Shown here piece after piece: positions 1-8,441 of a stretch of DNA of 23,685 nt (positions within the stretch are counted from its first letter, which is position 1; the number at the start of each line of letters is the position of its first letter). The DNA comes from JBGPIT01 sp041485125. Lineage in GTDB: Bacteria; Desulfobacterota; Binatia; UTPRO1. The notes under the pieces are model-generated. The model was not told where the DNA came from. It saw nothing but the letters and a program-made list of their open reading frames with translations, and ran no database searches. A program made the position numbers and the translations under genes. The stretch is from assembly GCA_041485125.1 (NCBI GenBank), contig JBGPIT010000032.1:1-23685 (forward strand), read 5' to 3'.

Positions 1-898
1 CCGGGTCGATGTCGGCGACCGACTTCGGCGTCGCGGTCTTGAACGCGAGCAGGCCCTGATCGCGCAGCCACACGTTCGGGTAGAACTCGCTCTCGATGAG
101 CGTGTGGCCGTGGTCGGCAACGATGAAGAGCGGTGTGTCGTCCGGCAGCGCATCGGCGAGCTCGCCGATCGTCTTGTCGACCTCGGCGTAGAAGTCGAGG
201 AAGCGCTGGTGGAACGGCGCCGCCTTGTCGGCGTACTGGCTCCAGAAATAGTGGTGCAAGCGATCGGTCTCGGTGATGACGCCGATGAAGCAGTCCCACG
301 CCTCCTCGACGAGGAAGTGGCGGAGCGTGTTGCGCCGCGCGGCGAGGGTGTCGAAGAGGTCGGTGAAGAACCCTTCCGGCCGCTCGTTGGCGTTCATGTA
401 GTTGACGTCGATCTTGTAGCCGTACCGCTTCAGCACCTCGAGCGCGGCCGGCGGCGTCACCGCGCGCTCGACGTTGATCGCGACGAAGCCCGAGACCAGC
501 ACGCCCTCGATCGGCTTCGCCGGGTAGGTGTTCGGGATGTTGAGGACGATCGAGCGCAGCCCGTGCTTCCCGAGGACGTCCCACAGCGCGGGCGCGCGCA
601 CGTGGCCGTAGTTGGGGAAGTAGATCGCGTACGACTCGGGCTTCACGTCGGTGAAGCCGTAGATGCCGTGGCGGCCTGGGTTGCAGCCGGTCATGAAGCC
701 CGACCAGGAGACGCTCGAGATGGTCGGGATGCTCGAGGTCATGCGCGCGAGCGTGCCGGCACGGCGGAACGCGGCGAGGCGCGGCATCACGCCGCCGTCG
801 GTGAGGGCCTCGACGAGCGGCGCGCCCACGCCGTCGAGGCCGACGACCGCGACCCGCGGCCTGGCTTTCTGCTTGCGAAACCGGTCGAGCAATCCCAT
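1..898 (-). CDS. Alkaline phosphatase superfamily phosphodiesterase/nucleotide pyrophosphatase-like protein (3' end outside window)
   Basis: I translated this directly: ATG at 898, about 299 residues visible, with the C-terminus beyond the window edge. The N-terminus carries VVGLDGVG (metal Asp near residue 22). A Thr/Ser-rich nucleophile region follows (TISSVSWSGFMTG, then NPGRHGIYGF), then ITETDRLHHYFW and IVADHGH, which supply the Asp/His metal ligands. This order is typical of the type I phosphodiesterase/nucleotide pyrophosphatase branch (PF01663-like) of the alkaline phosphatase superfamily. These enzymes hydrolyse phosphodiesters or phosphomonoesters using two metal ions. The substrate cannot be read from the sequence. 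No signal peptide is visible in the basic N-terminus, so a cytoplasmic location is likely. GAGGA lies 11 nt before the ATG. The gene sits 47 nt after a polyprenyl-phosphate-type glycosyltransferase, so a role with surface glycans is possible but inferred. Confidence 0.85.
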   Translation of the reverse strand, partial: MGLLDRFRKQKARPRVAVVGLDGVGAPLVEALTDGGVMPRLAAFRRAGTLARMTSSIPTISSVSWSGFMTGCNPGRHGIYGFTDVKPESYAIYFPNYGHVRAPALWDVLGKHGLRSIVLNIPNTYPAKPIEGVLVSGFVAINVERAVTPPAALEVLKRYGYKIDVNYMNANERPEGFFTDLFDTLAARRNTLRHFLVEEAWDCFIGVITETDRLHHYFWSQYADKAAPFHQRFLDFYAEVDKTIGELADALPDDTPLFIVADHGHTLIESEFYPNVWLRDQGLLAFKTATPKSVADIDP

Positions 899-945
899 CG
901 GGCGTTCGTTCCTCGTGTCTGGTCGCGGCGCGGGCCGCAGATGGA

Positions 946-1926
946 TCAGCCGAGCTTGCGCGCGGCGTCGTAGTCTTCGTCGATGCGGCGGCCGGCGTCG
1001 ACCATCATCTCGCCGAGCAGGCCGGTGGTGAAGAGCTGCACCCCCACGACCACCAGCAGCACCGCGAAGATCAGCAGCGGGTGTCGGTTCCAGATGTGAC
1101 CGTACACCACGCGCAGATAGGCGATGTAGCTGCAGAGCACCGAGCCGATCGCGATCAGCGCCGCGCCTGGCAGCGAGAAGAAGTGCGCCGGCCGGCGGTT
1201 GTAGCGCGTGAGACAGACCACCGTGACGAGGTCCATCACGCCGCGCAGCGCGCGCGACCAGCCGTAGCGCGAGCGGCCGACGGCGCGCGGCCGGTGACTC
1301 ACGATCACCTCGCTGACGCGGAAGCCGCGCCACTTCGCGAGCAGCGGGATGAAGCGGTGCAGCTCGCCGTAGAGCGGCACCTCCTCGACGACCTCGCGGC
1401 GGTAGGCCTTGAGGCCGCAGTTGACGTCGTGCAGCTCGATGCCGGACACCCAGCGCGACAGCGCGTTGAAGAGGCGCGACGCGATCACGCGCGAGAGCGG
1501 GTCCTGGCGCTGCGCCTTCCAGCCGCTGACCAGGTCGGCGCCCTGGTCGAGCGCGTCGAGCAGCCGCGGAATCTCGCTCGGGTTGTCTTGCAGGTCGCCG
1601 TCGAGAGTCACCAGCCGGGCGCCGCGCGCGGCGCGAAACCCGACGGCGAGGGCCGCGGACTTGCCGAGATTCGTCCGCAGGCGGACGGCGCGGACGCGCT
1701 CGTCACGCGCTCGGATCGCGGCAATCTCGTCGAACGAGCCGTCGGTCGAGCCGTCGTCGACGAAGATCAGCTCCCACGACGTCCCGCCGGGCGCGAGCGC
1801 CGCGCGACACTCGTCGACCAAGGCCGCGAGCGTCGGCCGCTCGTTGTAGACCGGCACGACGATGGAGACGTCGGGCGCGCCGTTCGCCGTGTCCACGGAT
1901 CCCGTCCTCTCCGCCGCCGCGATCAC
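946..1926 (-). CDS. Family 2 glycosyltransferase, dolichyl/undecaprenyl-phosphate sugar synthase type
   Basis: This is a GT-A fold transferase expected to move a sugar from a nucleotide donor to a polyprenyl phosphate at the inner membrane. The start of the fold is VSIVVPVYNERPT, followed by IFVDDGSTDGS, the metal-binding DGDLQD and the acceptor-region motif HDVNCGLKAYRR. Two C-terminal hydrophobic segments (LPGAALIAIGSVLCSYIAYL and LLIFAVLLVVVGVQLF) look like membrane helices. This is the architecture of DPM1/ArnC/GtrB-like enzymes. Three starts are possible: GTG 1959 (a GTGA overlap with the upstream ATPase gene but an SD too close), GTG 1926 (GGAGG with a 7-nt spacer) and GTG 1896 (AGAGGA with an 8-nt spacer). 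I chose 1926 for its ribosome binding site. The product is about 326 residues. The donor sugar is unknown; GDP-rhamnose or dTDP-sugars made upstream are plausible only by context. Confidence 0.92.
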   Translation of the reverse strand: MIAAAERTGSVDTANGAPDVSIVVPVYNERPTLAALVDECRAALAPGGTSWELIFVDDGSTDGSFDEIAAIRARDERVRAVRLRTNLGKSAALAVGFRAARGARLVTLDGDLQDNPSEIPRLLDALDQGADLVSGWKAQRQDPLSRVIASRLFNALSRWVSGIELHDVNCGLKAYRREVVEEVPLYGELHRFIPLLAKWRGFRVSEVIVSHRPRAVGRSRYGWSRALRGVMDLVTVVCLTRYNRRPAHFFSLPGAALIAIGSVLCSYIAYLRVVYGHIWNRHPLLIFAVLLVVVGVQLFTTGLLGEMMVDAGRRIDEDYDAARKLG

Positions 1927-1955
1927 CGCTGCGCCTCCGCTTGGAGCCGGCTGCC

Positions 1956-3689
<1,734 letters not shown>

Positions 3690-3780
3690 GTAAATGGCCT
3701 AACATAGGGGTGATAGGGCCTCAAGGCAGCTTTCGCCGTGCGCGATCCGCGCCCGCGCGCCGCTGCCTCGCGGCGTCATC
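3690..3780 (-). promoter_or_regulatory. Intergenic spacer before the secretion ATPase gene: weak hairpin and possible promoter
   Basis: This 91-nt gap is one of only two sizeable gaps in the window. On the minus strand, GCCGC-GAGGCA-GCGGC (3774 to 3759) can fold into a short 5-bp hairpin after the rmd stop. It has no U-tract, so it is at best a weak terminator. The last 30 nt are AT-richer than the surroundings. TATGTT (3706 to 3701) is a possible -10 box only 11 nt before the ATG, with a poor -35 (CTGCCT, 17-nt spacer). If real, the transcript would be nearly leaderless, which would agree with the missing SD. This is speculative. Confidence 0.2.
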
Positions 3781-4755
3781 TCATTGCCGATCCGACGCGA
3801 TCTTCCGCCGCCAATCGACGAGCAGCTCACGCAGCGTGTCGGCGAGCGCGATCTCGGTGTGCCATCCGAGCGCCGCGGCGCGCTCGGCCGAGCCGATCAC
3901 CACCGGCACTTCGCGGTGTCGCACCCGCCCGCGCTCCTCGAGGACCTCGATGCCGACCGTGCTCTCGGCGGTGAGCAGCTCGATGATGCGCCCGATGCTG
4001 GTCCCTATGCCCGAGCAGAGATTGTAGACCGCGCCCGGCGCGCCGCGCGCGGCGAGCACGGCGTAGCCGCGTACGATATCGCGCACGTCGGAGAAGTCGC
4101 GCACCACGCCGAGGTTGCCGACGCGCAGGATCGGCGGCACCGTGCCGGTCTCGATGCGCGCGATCTGGCGCGCGAAGTCGGAGCAGACGAAGTCGGGGCT
4201 CTGGCCGGGGCCGGTGTGGTTGAACGGTCGCACCCGCACGACCGCGAGGTCGGACGACCACCACCGTTGATACGCCGCCATGTCCGCCGACGCTTTCGAA
4301 AGGCCGTAGACACTGAGCGGCCTGAGCGGCGTCTCCTCGGTCACCGGGAGATCGCCCTCGTCGATCGCGCCGTATGCTTCGGCCGAGCCCACCACGACGA
4401 CGGTGCTGCGCGGCGCGGTCTGCTGGACCGCGTCGAGGACGTTGATCGTGCCGAGCGTGTTGACGGCGAGGGTGCGCGCTGCGTCGGCGCCGGCGCGCGG
4501 CACGTACGCGAGTCCGGCGAGGTGGAAGACCGCCTCGGGCTCGAACGCCGCGAGCGCGCGCTCGATCGTGCCGCGATCGGTGACGTCCGCCTCGGCGAGC
4601 GTGAGCGTGGCGTCGTGACGCGCGCGCAGCGCCCGCAGCGACGGACGGTCCGGGTTTCCGGTGATCGAGCCGCCGACCGCGTTCCCGGCGGCAAGCAGAT
4701 GATCCGCGAGGTGCGCGCCCGCGAATCCGCCGATCCCAGTGACGAAACAGCGCAC
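3781..4755 (-). CDS. rmd: GDP-6-deoxy-D-mannose reductase-like NAD-dependent epimerase/dehydratase
   Basis: This 324-residue extended short-chain dehydrogenase probably reduces GDP-4-keto-6-deoxy-D-mannose to GDP-D-rhamnose in the cytoplasm. The N-terminus has the nucleotide motif TGIGGFAGAHL, then VFHLAGLAYV, the Ser-containing VVGSAEAYG and the catalytic YGLSK (Tyr-x3-Lys). The signature RPFNHTGPGQSPDFVCSDFA, followed by RQIARIE, is very characteristic of Rmd proteins and separates them from GDP-fucose synthase (Fcl). The start ATG 4755 lies 6 nt after the gmd stop, so the product of gmd is the natural substrate. The size fits the family (about 300-330 residues). It ends a long run of tightly packed genes. 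It could in principle act on another 4-keto sugar nucleotide, but the gmd neighbour makes Rmd the best reading. Confidence 0.9.
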   Translation of the reverse strand: MRCFVTGIGGFAGAHLADHLLAAGNAVGGSITGNPDRPSLRALRARHDATLTLAEADVTDRGTIERALAAFEPEAVFHLAGLAYVPRAGADAARTLAVNTLGTINVLDAVQQTAPRSTVVVVGSAEAYGAIDEGDLPVTEETPLRPLSVYGLSKASADMAAYQRWWSSDLAVVRVRPFNHTGPGQSPDFVCSDFARQIARIETGTVPPILRVGNLGVVRDFSDVRDIVRGYAVLAARGAPGAVYNLCSGIGTSIGRIIELLTAESTVGIEVLEERGRVRHREVPVVIGSAERAAALGWHTEIALADTLRELLVDWRRKIASDRQ

Positions 4756-4761
4756 GGACGC

Positions 4762-5733
4762 TCAGCCTCGGCGGCGGTACCGTTGCAGATCGGCGTCGAC
4801 CATCGACGCGACGAGCTGCTCGAACGTCATTTCCGGCTTCCAACCGAGCTTGGCGCGCGCCTTGGTCGCATCGCCGACCAGCAGATCGACCTCGGCGGGC
4901 CGCGTCAGCGTCGGATCGAGCCGGACGTACTGGTTCCAGTCGAGACCGGCATGACGGAACGCGAGCGCGGCGAGCTCGCCGACGGTGTGCGACACGCCGG
5001 TGGCGACCACGTAGTCGTCGGGCTCCGCCTGCTGCAGCATCATCCACATTGCGCGCACGTAGTCGCCCGCGAAGCCCCAGTCGCGCCGCGCGTCGAGGTT
5101 ACCGAGCCGCAGCTCGTGCGCGACACCCGATACGATTCCCGCAACTCCATCGCTGACTTTTCTCGTGACGAATTCCTTACCTCTTCTCGGACTTTCGTGG
5201 TTGAAAAGTATGCCGGAGCACGCGAAGATCCCGTAGCTCTCACGGTAGTTGACGGTGATGTAGTGGGCATAGACCTTGGCGACGCCGTAGGGGCTGCGCG
5301 GGTGGAAGGGCGTCAGCTCCGTCTGCGGCACCTCGCGCACCTTGCCGAACATCTCGCTCGACGACGCCTGGTAGAAGCGGATCGTCTTGTCGACGAGCCG
5401 GATCGCCTCGAGCAGACGCGTGACGCCGATCGCGTCGAACTCCGCGGTCAACACCGGCTGCGCCCACGAGGTCGGCACGAAGGACTGCGCGGCGAGGTTG
5501 TAGAGCTCGTGCGGATGGATCTGCTCGAGGATGGTGATCAGCGACATCGGGTCGAGCAGGTCGGCCTGCACCAGACGCAAGCGATCACGGAACGGCTCGA
5601 TCCGTTCGAAGTTCTCGGTGCTGGACCGCCGCACCATGCCGTAGACCTCGTAGCCCTGCGCCAGCAGGAACTCGGCGAGGTACGATCCGTCTTGACCGGT
5701 GATGCCGGTGATGAGCGCACGTCGTGATGCCAT
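4762..5733 (-). CDS. gmd: GDP-mannose 4,6-dehydratase
   Basis: This 323-residue NADP-dependent SDR converts GDP-D-mannose to GDP-4-keto-6-deoxy-D-mannose, the branch point to GDP-rhamnose and GDP-fucose. Family motifs are clear: GITGQDGSYLAEFLL at the N-terminus, MVRRSSTENFERIE, YNLAAQSFVPTSW, YQASSSEMFGK, the catalytic SPYGVAKVYAH (Tyr-x3-Lys), LFNHESPRRGKEFVTRK and RRDWGFAGDYVRAMW. It is slightly shorter than E. coli Gmd (about 373 residues), as in many bacterial homologues. It starts at ATG 5733, 3 nt after the cupin stop, and is followed at 6 nt by rmd. A patch at about 5131-5211, coding for the conserved FNHESPRRGKEF stretch, is far more AT-rich than the rest and uses AGA, ATA, AAA and GGT codons that are rare here (see findings). 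The reading frame is intact across it. Confidence 0.96.
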   Translation of the reverse strand: MASRRALITGITGQDGSYLAEFLLAQGYEVYGMVRRSSTENFERIEPFRDRLRLVQADLLDPMSLITILEQIHPHELYNLAAQSFVPTSWAQPVLTAEFDAIGVTRLLEAIRLVDKTIRFYQASSSEMFGKVREVPQTELTPFHPRSPYGVAKVYAHYITVNYRESYGIFACSGILFNHESPRRGKEFVTRKVSDGVAGIVSGVAHELRLGNLDARRDWGFAGDYVRAMWMMLQQAEPDDYVVATGVSHTVGELAALAFRHAGLDWNQYVRLDPTLTRPAEVDLLVGDATKARAKLGWKPEMTFEQLVASMVDADLQRYRRRG

Positions 5734-5736
5734 GAG

Positions 5737-6186
5737 CTACCTGACCCTCCGCGCCCGCGACGTTTTCGCCGCGGCGCTGCGCTGCGTCCGACCGCGAGCG
5801 GCGACCGGCGCCGGCCCTGCGAGACGGCCGTACTGATCCTCGAGACGGACCACGTCATCCACCTCGGGGGTCGACGCCTCGAGCACGTCGCAGGTGGTGA
5901 CCGCGGTCATGCGATGACGATCGCCGGGCTTGATGTGGACGGCGTGGCCCGGCGTGAGACGGCGGCGCCGGCGGCGGCCCCGCGGGGGCGCGAGCTCGAG
6001 GTCGAGCGTCCCGTGGAGGAGATAAATCGTCTCGTCCTTCTTGCGGTGGAACTGATAGCTGAGCGCCTCGCCGCGGTTGATGTGCAGGATCTTGCCGACG
6101 TAGCGCTCGGTATGCGCCCACCACAGCTCCCATCCCCAGGGCTTGTCGACCCTGGTGAGGCCGTTTGACCGCGCGCGCGCGGTCAT
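5737..6186 (-). CDS. Cupin, mannose-6-phosphate isomerase type II-like domain protein
   Basis: This small cytoplasmic protein (about 149 residues) resembles the C-terminal phosphomannose isomerase domain of bifunctional ManC/AlgA enzymes. The region KPWGWELWWAHTERYVGKIL, then GEALSYQFHRKKDETIYLLHG and HIKPGDRHRM, contains the cupin metal-binding His/Glu pattern. It would interconvert fructose-6-P and mannose-6-P, feeding GDP-mannose to gmd and rmd directly downstream. No guanylyltransferase domain is attached and none is seen in the window. I chose ATG 6186, which forms an ATGA overlap with the rmlB stop; longer starts would overlap rmlB extensively. Two features are odd: a run of six consecutive arginines between the two cupin motifs (near 5960-5985), and a basic, Ala/Arg-rich C-terminal tail of about 30 residues. 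The isomerase activity is an inference from similarity. Confidence 0.85.
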   Translation of the reverse strand: MTARARSNGLTRVDKPWGWELWWAHTERYVGKILHINRGEALSYQFHRKKDETIYLLHGTLDLELAPPRGRRRRRRLTPGHAVHIKPGDRHRMTAVTTCDVLEASTPEVDDVVRLEDQYGRLAGPAPVAARGRTQRSAAAKTSRARRVR

Positions 6187-7220
6187 GCGCGCGGCCTCGC
6201 GCCGGGCGCGGCGGCGCGCAGGCGCTCGCCGTACATGCGCTCGTAGTAGGCGCGGTACTCGCCACTCTTCACGTCCCGCCACCATGACGCGTGCGTCCGA
6301 TACCACGCAATCGTGTCGGCGATACCCTCGTCGAAGGGGCGGCGCGGGGTGAAGCCGAGCTCGGTCGCGACCACGGTCGCGTCGATGGCGTAGCGGCGGT
6401 CGTGACCGGGACGGTCGGTGACGTGGCGCACCAGGCTCGCCGGCTTGCCGAGCGCGGCGAGAATCGTCGCCGCGATCTCCTCGTTCCGCCGCTCGTTGCC
6501 GCCGCCGACGTTGTAGACGGCGCCGGCGCGGCCGCGCCGCAGCACGAGGTCGAGCGCGCGGCAGTGGTCGTCGACGTGGATCCAGTCGCGCACGTTCTTG
6601 CCGTCGCCGTAGAGCGGCAGCGGCTCGTCGGCGAGCGCGTTGGTGATGAAGAGCGGGATCAGCTTCTCGGGGAACTGGTACGGCCCGTAGTTGTTCGAGC
6701 AGCGCGTGATCACCGCGTCGATCCCGTGGGTGTGATGGGCGGCGAGGACGAGGAGATCGGCCGCCGCCTTGCTCGCCGCGTAAGGGCTGCTCGGCTGCAG
6801 CGGGCTCGTCTCGGTGAAGGCGCCGCTCGGACCGAGGCTGCCGTAGACCTCGTCGGTCGAGACCTGGAGGAAACGCACTCCCGCGGCGCGGGCCGCGTCG
6901 AGCAGAACCTGGGTGCCGACGACGTTGGTGCGCAGGAACTCCTCGGCACCGGCGATGCTGCGATCGACGTGCGACTCGGCGGCGATGTTGACGACGGCGT
7001 CGACGCCGGCGAGCGCGGCGTCGACCGCGGCGCGATCGGCGATGTCGCCGCGGACGAACCGGTGGCGCGGATCGTCGAGGACCGCCTCGAGGTTGGCGAG
7101 GTTGCCGGCATAGGTGAGCGCGTCGAGCGTGACGATCTCGTCGGACGGGTGCTCGGCCAGCACGTGCTGGACGAAGTTCGCGCCGATGAAGCCGGCGCCG
7201 CCGGTGACGAGAAGCCGCAT
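6183..7220 (-). CDS. rfbB: dTDP-glucose 4,6-dehydratase
   Basis: This 345-residue extended SDR converts dTDP-D-glucose to dTDP-4-keto-6-deoxy-D-glucose with an internal NAD+ hydride shuttle. The visible motifs are TGGAGFIGANFVQHVL (NAD binding), VVNIAAESHVDRSI, QVSTDEVYGSLG (Thr-Asp-Glu catalytic group), SPYAASKAAADLLV (Tyr-x3-Lys), RCSNNYGPYQFPEKLIPL, RDWIHVDDHCRA and DRPGHDRRYAID. These match RmlB/RfbB end to end and the length is normal. I chose ATG 7220 (MRLLVTGG) because the fold starts there; the open frame continues upstream but overlaps the rmlC-like gene. It starts 7 nt after that gene's stop and shares an ATGA overlap with the following cupin gene. Together with the RmlA-like and RmlC-like proteins it covers three of the four dTDP-L-rhamnose steps; no RmlD is present in the window. 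Confidence 0.96.
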   Translation of the reverse strand: MRLLVTGGAGFIGANFVQHVLAEHPSDEIVTLDALTYAGNLANLEAVLDDPRHRFVRGDIADRAAVDAALAGVDAVVNIAAESHVDRSIAGAEEFLRTNVVGTQVLLDAARAAGVRFLQVSTDEVYGSLGPSGAFTETSPLQPSSPYAASKAAADLLVLAAHHTHGIDAVITRCSNNYGPYQFPEKLIPLFITNALADEPLPLYGDGKNVRDWIHVDDHCRALDLVLRRGRAGAVYNVGGGNERRNEEIAATILAALGKPASLVRHVTDRPGHDRRYAIDATVVATELGFTPRRPFDEGIADTIAWYRTHASWWRDVKSGEYRAYYERMYGERLRAAAPGARPRA

Positions 7221-7227
7221 CGCGTGC

Positions 7228-7683
7228 TCAGCGCGGGCGCGTCGTCCAGTCGAAGCCGATCGTCGGGTCGTCGTGCGGAATGCGCTCCTCGTCGGGCTTG
7301 GCCGGATCGTAGACGTCGCTGGTGTGGTAGAAGAGCCCGGCCGGTTTGGCGCCGAGGACGCGATAGCCGTGCGCGACCCGCTCCGGGATCGCCAGCAGCG
7401 CCGGCGCGCGCTCGCCCATGACGATGACGTTGGTCTCACGGTGGGTCGGCGACTCGGGGCGCAAGTCGTAGAGCACCACCTGCGCCATGCCGGTCACGAA
7501 GAACCAGATGTCGATCTGGTGGCGGTGCCAGTGGAAGGCCTTGATCACCCCGGGATACGCTTCCGTATAGGTCGTCTGCTTGACGGGCGCGAAGAACGGG
7601 TCGTCGGAGCGCAGCACCTCCATCAGGACGCCGCGGTCGTCCGAGTGGACCGTCAAACGCTTCAGGTGTACGCCGTCGATCAT
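7228..7683 (-). CDS. dTDP-4-dehydrorhamnose 3,5-epimerase family protein
   Basis: This 151-residue cupin is related to RmlC, which epimerises C3 and C5 of dTDP-4-keto-6-deoxyglucose. Evidence is the order DDRGVLMEVL, PGVIKAFHWHRHQ, YDLRPESPTH, LLAIPERVAHGYRVLG, then YHTSDVYDP and the RmlC-like C-terminal pattern DEERIPHDDPTIGFDW. It is shorter than typical RmlC (about 180 residues). The usual RG-LH-Q active-site segment reads KAFHWHRHQ, with Lys in place of the Arg and extra histidines, so its exact reaction may differ (C3-only or C5-only epimerase, or another sugar substrate). ATG 7683 has an excellent SD (AGGAGG, 5-nt spacer) and forms an ATGA overlap with the preceding nucleotidyltransferase gene, which implies translational coupling. 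It acts in the cytoplasm. Confidence 0.85.
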   Translation of the reverse strand: MIDGVHLKRLTVHSDDRGVLMEVLRSDDPFFAPVKQTTYTEAYPGVIKAFHWHRHQIDIWFFVTGMAQVVLYDLRPESPTHRETNVIVMGERAPALLAIPERVAHGYRVLGAKPAGLFYHTSDVYDPAKPDEERIPHDDPTIGFDWTTRPR

Positions 7684-8441
7684 CGTTTCCTCCTCGCCGG
7701 GCTGCGTGCGTCGTCGAGCTTGTTGGCGCCCGTGCGGGCGACGAGGTTGCCGGCACGGTGCAAGGCGTCGAACGTCCCGGCGTCGGTCCACCAGCCGCGC
7801 AGCAGCTCGTACGTGAGCTCGCCACGGTGCAGATACCAATTGTTGACATCCGTGATCTCGAGCTCGCCGCGCCGAGACGGCTTGAGCGTGCGGATCACGT
7901 CGAAGACGCGGGCATCATACATATAGATGCCGCTCACCGCATAGCGGCTCTTCGGCCGCTTCGGCTTCTCCTCGATCCCGACGATCGTCCGCCCGCGGAA
8001 GACGGGGACCCCGAAGCGCTCCGGGTCGGGGACCCGCTTGAGGAGGATGCAGGCGCCGGCGCCGCCGGCCTCGAAGCGTTCGGCCGTGCGACGGAAGTTG
8101 CGCTCGATCACGTTGTCGCCGAGCACCACGCACACCCGCTCGCCGTCGACGAAATGCTCGGCGAGCGACAGCGCCGCGGCGATGCCGCCCTCCCCTTCCT
8201 GGTAGGTGTAGTTGAGGTGGCTCAAGCCGAAGGCGCGGCCGTTGCCGAGCAGCTTGAGGAAATCGCCGGCGTTGTTGCCGCCGGTCACCAGGAGGATGTC
8301 GCGGATGCCGGCGTTGATGAGCGCCTGGAGCGGGTAGTAGATCATCGGCCGGTCGAAGATCGGCAGCAGGTGCTTGTTGGTGATGCGGGTGAGCGGATGG
8401 AGCCGCGTCCCGAGCCCCCCGGCGAGGATGACGCCCTTCAT
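7680..8441 (-). CDS. Sugar nucleotidyltransferase, glucose-1-phosphate thymidylyltransferase-like (RmlA type)
   Basis: This 253-residue nucleotidyltransferase would activate glucose-1-phosphate with dTTP to give dTDP-glucose for the dehydratase encoded two genes downstream. The signature loop GVILAGGLGTRLHPLT is at the very N-terminus. It is followed by NKHLLPIFDRPMIYYPL, the metal-binding LGDNVIERNF, RVPDPERFGVPVF, IEEKPKRPKS and AVSGIYMYD, then WTDAGTFDALHRAGN near the end. It is shorter than classical RmlA (about 290 residues) and lacks the C-terminal part associated with allosteric control in that family, so it resembles the short homologues. Start ATG 8441 gives an ATGA overlap with the lptD stop. 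Nucleotide specificity (dTTP rather than UTP or CTP) is inferred from the rmlB/rmlC context. Confidence 0.9.
   Translation of the reverse strand: MKGVILAGGLGTRLHPLTRITNKHLLPIFDRPMIYYPLQALINAGIRDILLVTGGNNAGDFLKLLGNGRAFGLSHLNYTYQEGEGGIAAALSLAEHFVDGERVCVVLGDNVIERNFRRTAERFEAGGAGACILLKRVPDPERFGVPVFRGRTIVGIEEKPKRPKSRYAVSGIYMYDARVFDVIRTLKPSRRGELEITDVNNWYLHRGELTYELLRGWWTDAGTFDALHRAGNLVARTGANKLDDARSPARRKR

Noticed and set aside
6187..6306. Longer N-terminus for the PMI cupin (start near 6306).
   Set aside because: It would overlap rmlB by about 120 nt with Arg-rich shadow sequence; ATG 6186 gives a clean ATGA overlap and starts just before the cupin homology.
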